Shown: one piece after another, positions 62,946 to 64,000 of the stretch
Layout: every line of letters begins with the position of its first letter
Numbering within the stretch: the stretch's first letter is position 1
Assembly: GCF_011008845.1 (NCBI RefSeq)
Contig: NZ_JAAIWM010000004.1
Location: forward strand, 1-64,000
Direction: 5' to 3'
Source: Bacillus mesophilus
GTDB taxonomy: Bacteria > Bacillota > Bacilli > Bacillales > SA4
Length of the DNA stretch: 64,000 nucleotides
The notes under the pieces: generated by a model
What the model saw: the letters and a program-made list of their open reading frames with translations, nothing else
Databases searched by the model: none
What the model was told of the DNA's origin: nothing
Translations under genes and position numbers: made by a program

Positions 62946-62957
62946 TTGGGTACCCAA
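62946..62957. promoter_or_regulatory. 12-bp perfect palindrome before the activator gene
   Basis: TTGGGTACCCAA, about 45 bases before TTG 63002. It may be an autoregulatory site. Confidence 0.3.
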
Positions 62958-63001
62958 GATATTTACCGGAACAATAAAATCTTGATGGGAGGGAAACTTT
63001 T

Positions 63002-64000
63002 TTGTCGATACCTAAGCTGTTATTAGTGACACATGATCATCGGACATTTGAAATGTTTCAGGACCAAATTAAAGATTTTTATAAAGAAAAAATTATGATA
63101 GTTAAAGAGGAAGATCTTAATAAAGGTGAAGATATTGATTTAATACTAGTATCTTCCAGTCAACTAAAATACGAAAAGAATTATCCCTCAGGCCAAGTAA
63201 TCATTGCAAGAAGAGCTATTGATCCAGGTATAGTGGAAAAACTTGTTGCTCTTCCACCTAATACAGAATGTTTAGTGGTAAATAATATCCCTGATTCTAC
63301 TTATGATTCTATACGTTTTCTAGAAAATCTTGGGCTAAATCTAAGATTTTATCCTTATTATCCAGGAATCGACTCTTATAAAAAGACTAAAGTTGCCATT
63401 ATCCCTAAAGCTACGGAAATAGTGCCAGAAGGAATCCAACAGATTATAGATATACACGTTCGTCCTCTTGATCTATCTACTTTAATTGAAATTGGTAGTC
63501 GATTACATATCAATTTGGACGAGGCACATCTCTTTTCAGCTAAATACATTAAAGAAATTATTCATTTAACCAGAAGTCTCACAGGTTTATTGAATGATGT
63601 AAATAAGCTAAATCATGAACTAGACGCAATTTTAAATACGGTTCACGATGGAATTATTGCTACAGATGGTGAGAGGAATATCATAAAAATAAACAAGGCT
63701 GCTAACAAAATATTAGGAGTTAATATAACTGAATTAGATATGATTGGAAAGAAAATCGATCATATTTTCCCAAAGCTTGTGTTACAAAATACAAATGAAG
63801 AATTAACACAGAGTAATAAATTGATTTCTGTGAATGAAAAAAAGTTAGTTGTGAACAAAACCTCTATTATTAAGGATGATCAAAACATTGGAGATGTTAC
63901 TGCCTTTCAGGACGTAACACGTATTCAACATCTAGAACAGGACATCAGGAAGCAAATTCAAAAGAAGGGCTTCTCTTCGCGATATAGCACAGAGGATATC
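63002..64000 (+). CDS. Sigma-54-dependent transcriptional activator, N-terminal part (cut by window edge)
   Basis: 333 codons are visible before the edge. The first 190 residues are a sensing domain with a response-regulator-like start (KLLLVTHDHRTFEMF) and no recognised family. A PAS domain follows at about 204-310 (ILNTVHDGIIATDGERNIIK, and a linker). The last residues, KKGFSSRYSTEDI, are the entry into the AAA+ sigma-54 interaction domain of RocR/PrpR-type activators. TTG 63002 has GGGAGGGAAA upstream. It should regulate the M28/AbgA group; the ligand is unknown. Confidence 0.85.
   Translation, partial: MSIPKLLLVTHDHRTFEMFQDQIKDFYKEKIMIVKEEDLNKGEDIDLILVSSSQLKYEKNYPSGQVIIARRAIDPGIVEKLVALPPNTECLVVNNIPDSTYDSIRFLENLGLNLRFYPYYPGIDSYKKTKVAIIPKATEIVPEGIQQIIDIHVRPLDLSTLIEIGSRLHINLDEAHLFSAKYIKEIIHLTRSLTGLLNDVNKLNHELDAILNTVHDGIIATDGERNIIKINKAANKILGVNITELDMIGKKIDHIFPKLVLQNTNEELTQSNKLISVNEKKLVVNKTSIIKDDQNIGDVTAFQDVTRIQHLEQDIRKQIQKKGFSSRYSTEDI

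Overview
The window is 64 kb of low-GC chromosomal DNA from a Bacillaceae-type Firmicute. Genes lie on both strands, most follow AGGAGG-type ribosome binding sites, TTG and GTG starts are common, and intrinsic terminators separate nearly every unit. Several families recall Bacillus subtilis genes (yabR, ykgA, putB/putC/putR, proB, VanW, SleB/LysM hydrolases, the DUF2639 YflJ type and the SE1832 type). L-box and T-box riboregulators and dispersed Bacillaceae intergenic repeats fit the same assignment. I see no rRNA, tRNA, CRISPR array or prophage. The left edge cuts an IS3-type insertion sequence.

Layout. 1-5.2 kb: IS end, class III aminotransferase, SWIM/SNF2 helicase. 5.2-11.6 kb: GNAT, a frameshifted isochorismatase-type hydrolase, a Cof phosphatase with an unusual start, then a lysine-riboswitch-controlled ABC importer (binding protein, permease, ATPase) and a secreted peptidoglycan-binding protein. 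11.7-17.3 kb: a DDAH-like hydrolase, a HIT protein, and the proline catabolic genes putB-putC followed by the regulator putR. 17.3-25.8 kb: a DMT transporter, small S1 protein YabR, an M20 peptidase-like protein, an M3 oligopeptidase, a membrane HExxH protein and a 2-hydroxyacid dehydrogenase. 25.9-31 kb: a short leader ORF with tandem terminators ahead of an APH-fold kinase, a GNAT, VanW, aldo-keto reductase and S33 hydrolase. 31-44.7 kb: two nucleotide/phosphate enzymes, a five-LysM SleB hydrolase, luciferase-like oxidoreductase, MFS exporter, a second HEXXH oligopeptidase, GH32 sucrose hydrolase, amidase, glutaredoxin and a glutaminyl-tRNA synthetase. 44.8-54 kb: DUF1456, DUF45 metallopeptidase, a second LysM-SleB protein, NagZ-type GH3, several small proteins, and a SEC-C protein. 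54.1-54.5 kb: a type I toxin-antitoxin-like locus with a convergent antisense promoter. 54.7-64 kb: Nudix, two small membrane proteins, T-box-controlled proB, then a peptidase group (AbgA-like M20 and two M28 paralogues with altered active sites) with a sigma-54 promoter and the start of a sigma-54 activator gene cut by the right edge.

How the parts work together. Lysine import is shut off by lysine through the L-box. Proline is handled both ways: putB/putC degrade it under PutR, while proB starts its synthesis under a proline T-box with specifier CCU. The right-hand peptidase group, its TGGCAC-N5-TTGCT promoter, an 18-bp perfect palindrome and the adjacent activator form a plausible inducible regulon for an unknown amide or peptide substrate. 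The most interesting regulated loci are the toxin/antisense pair, the leader-peptide attenuator before the APH kinase, and the M28 pair.
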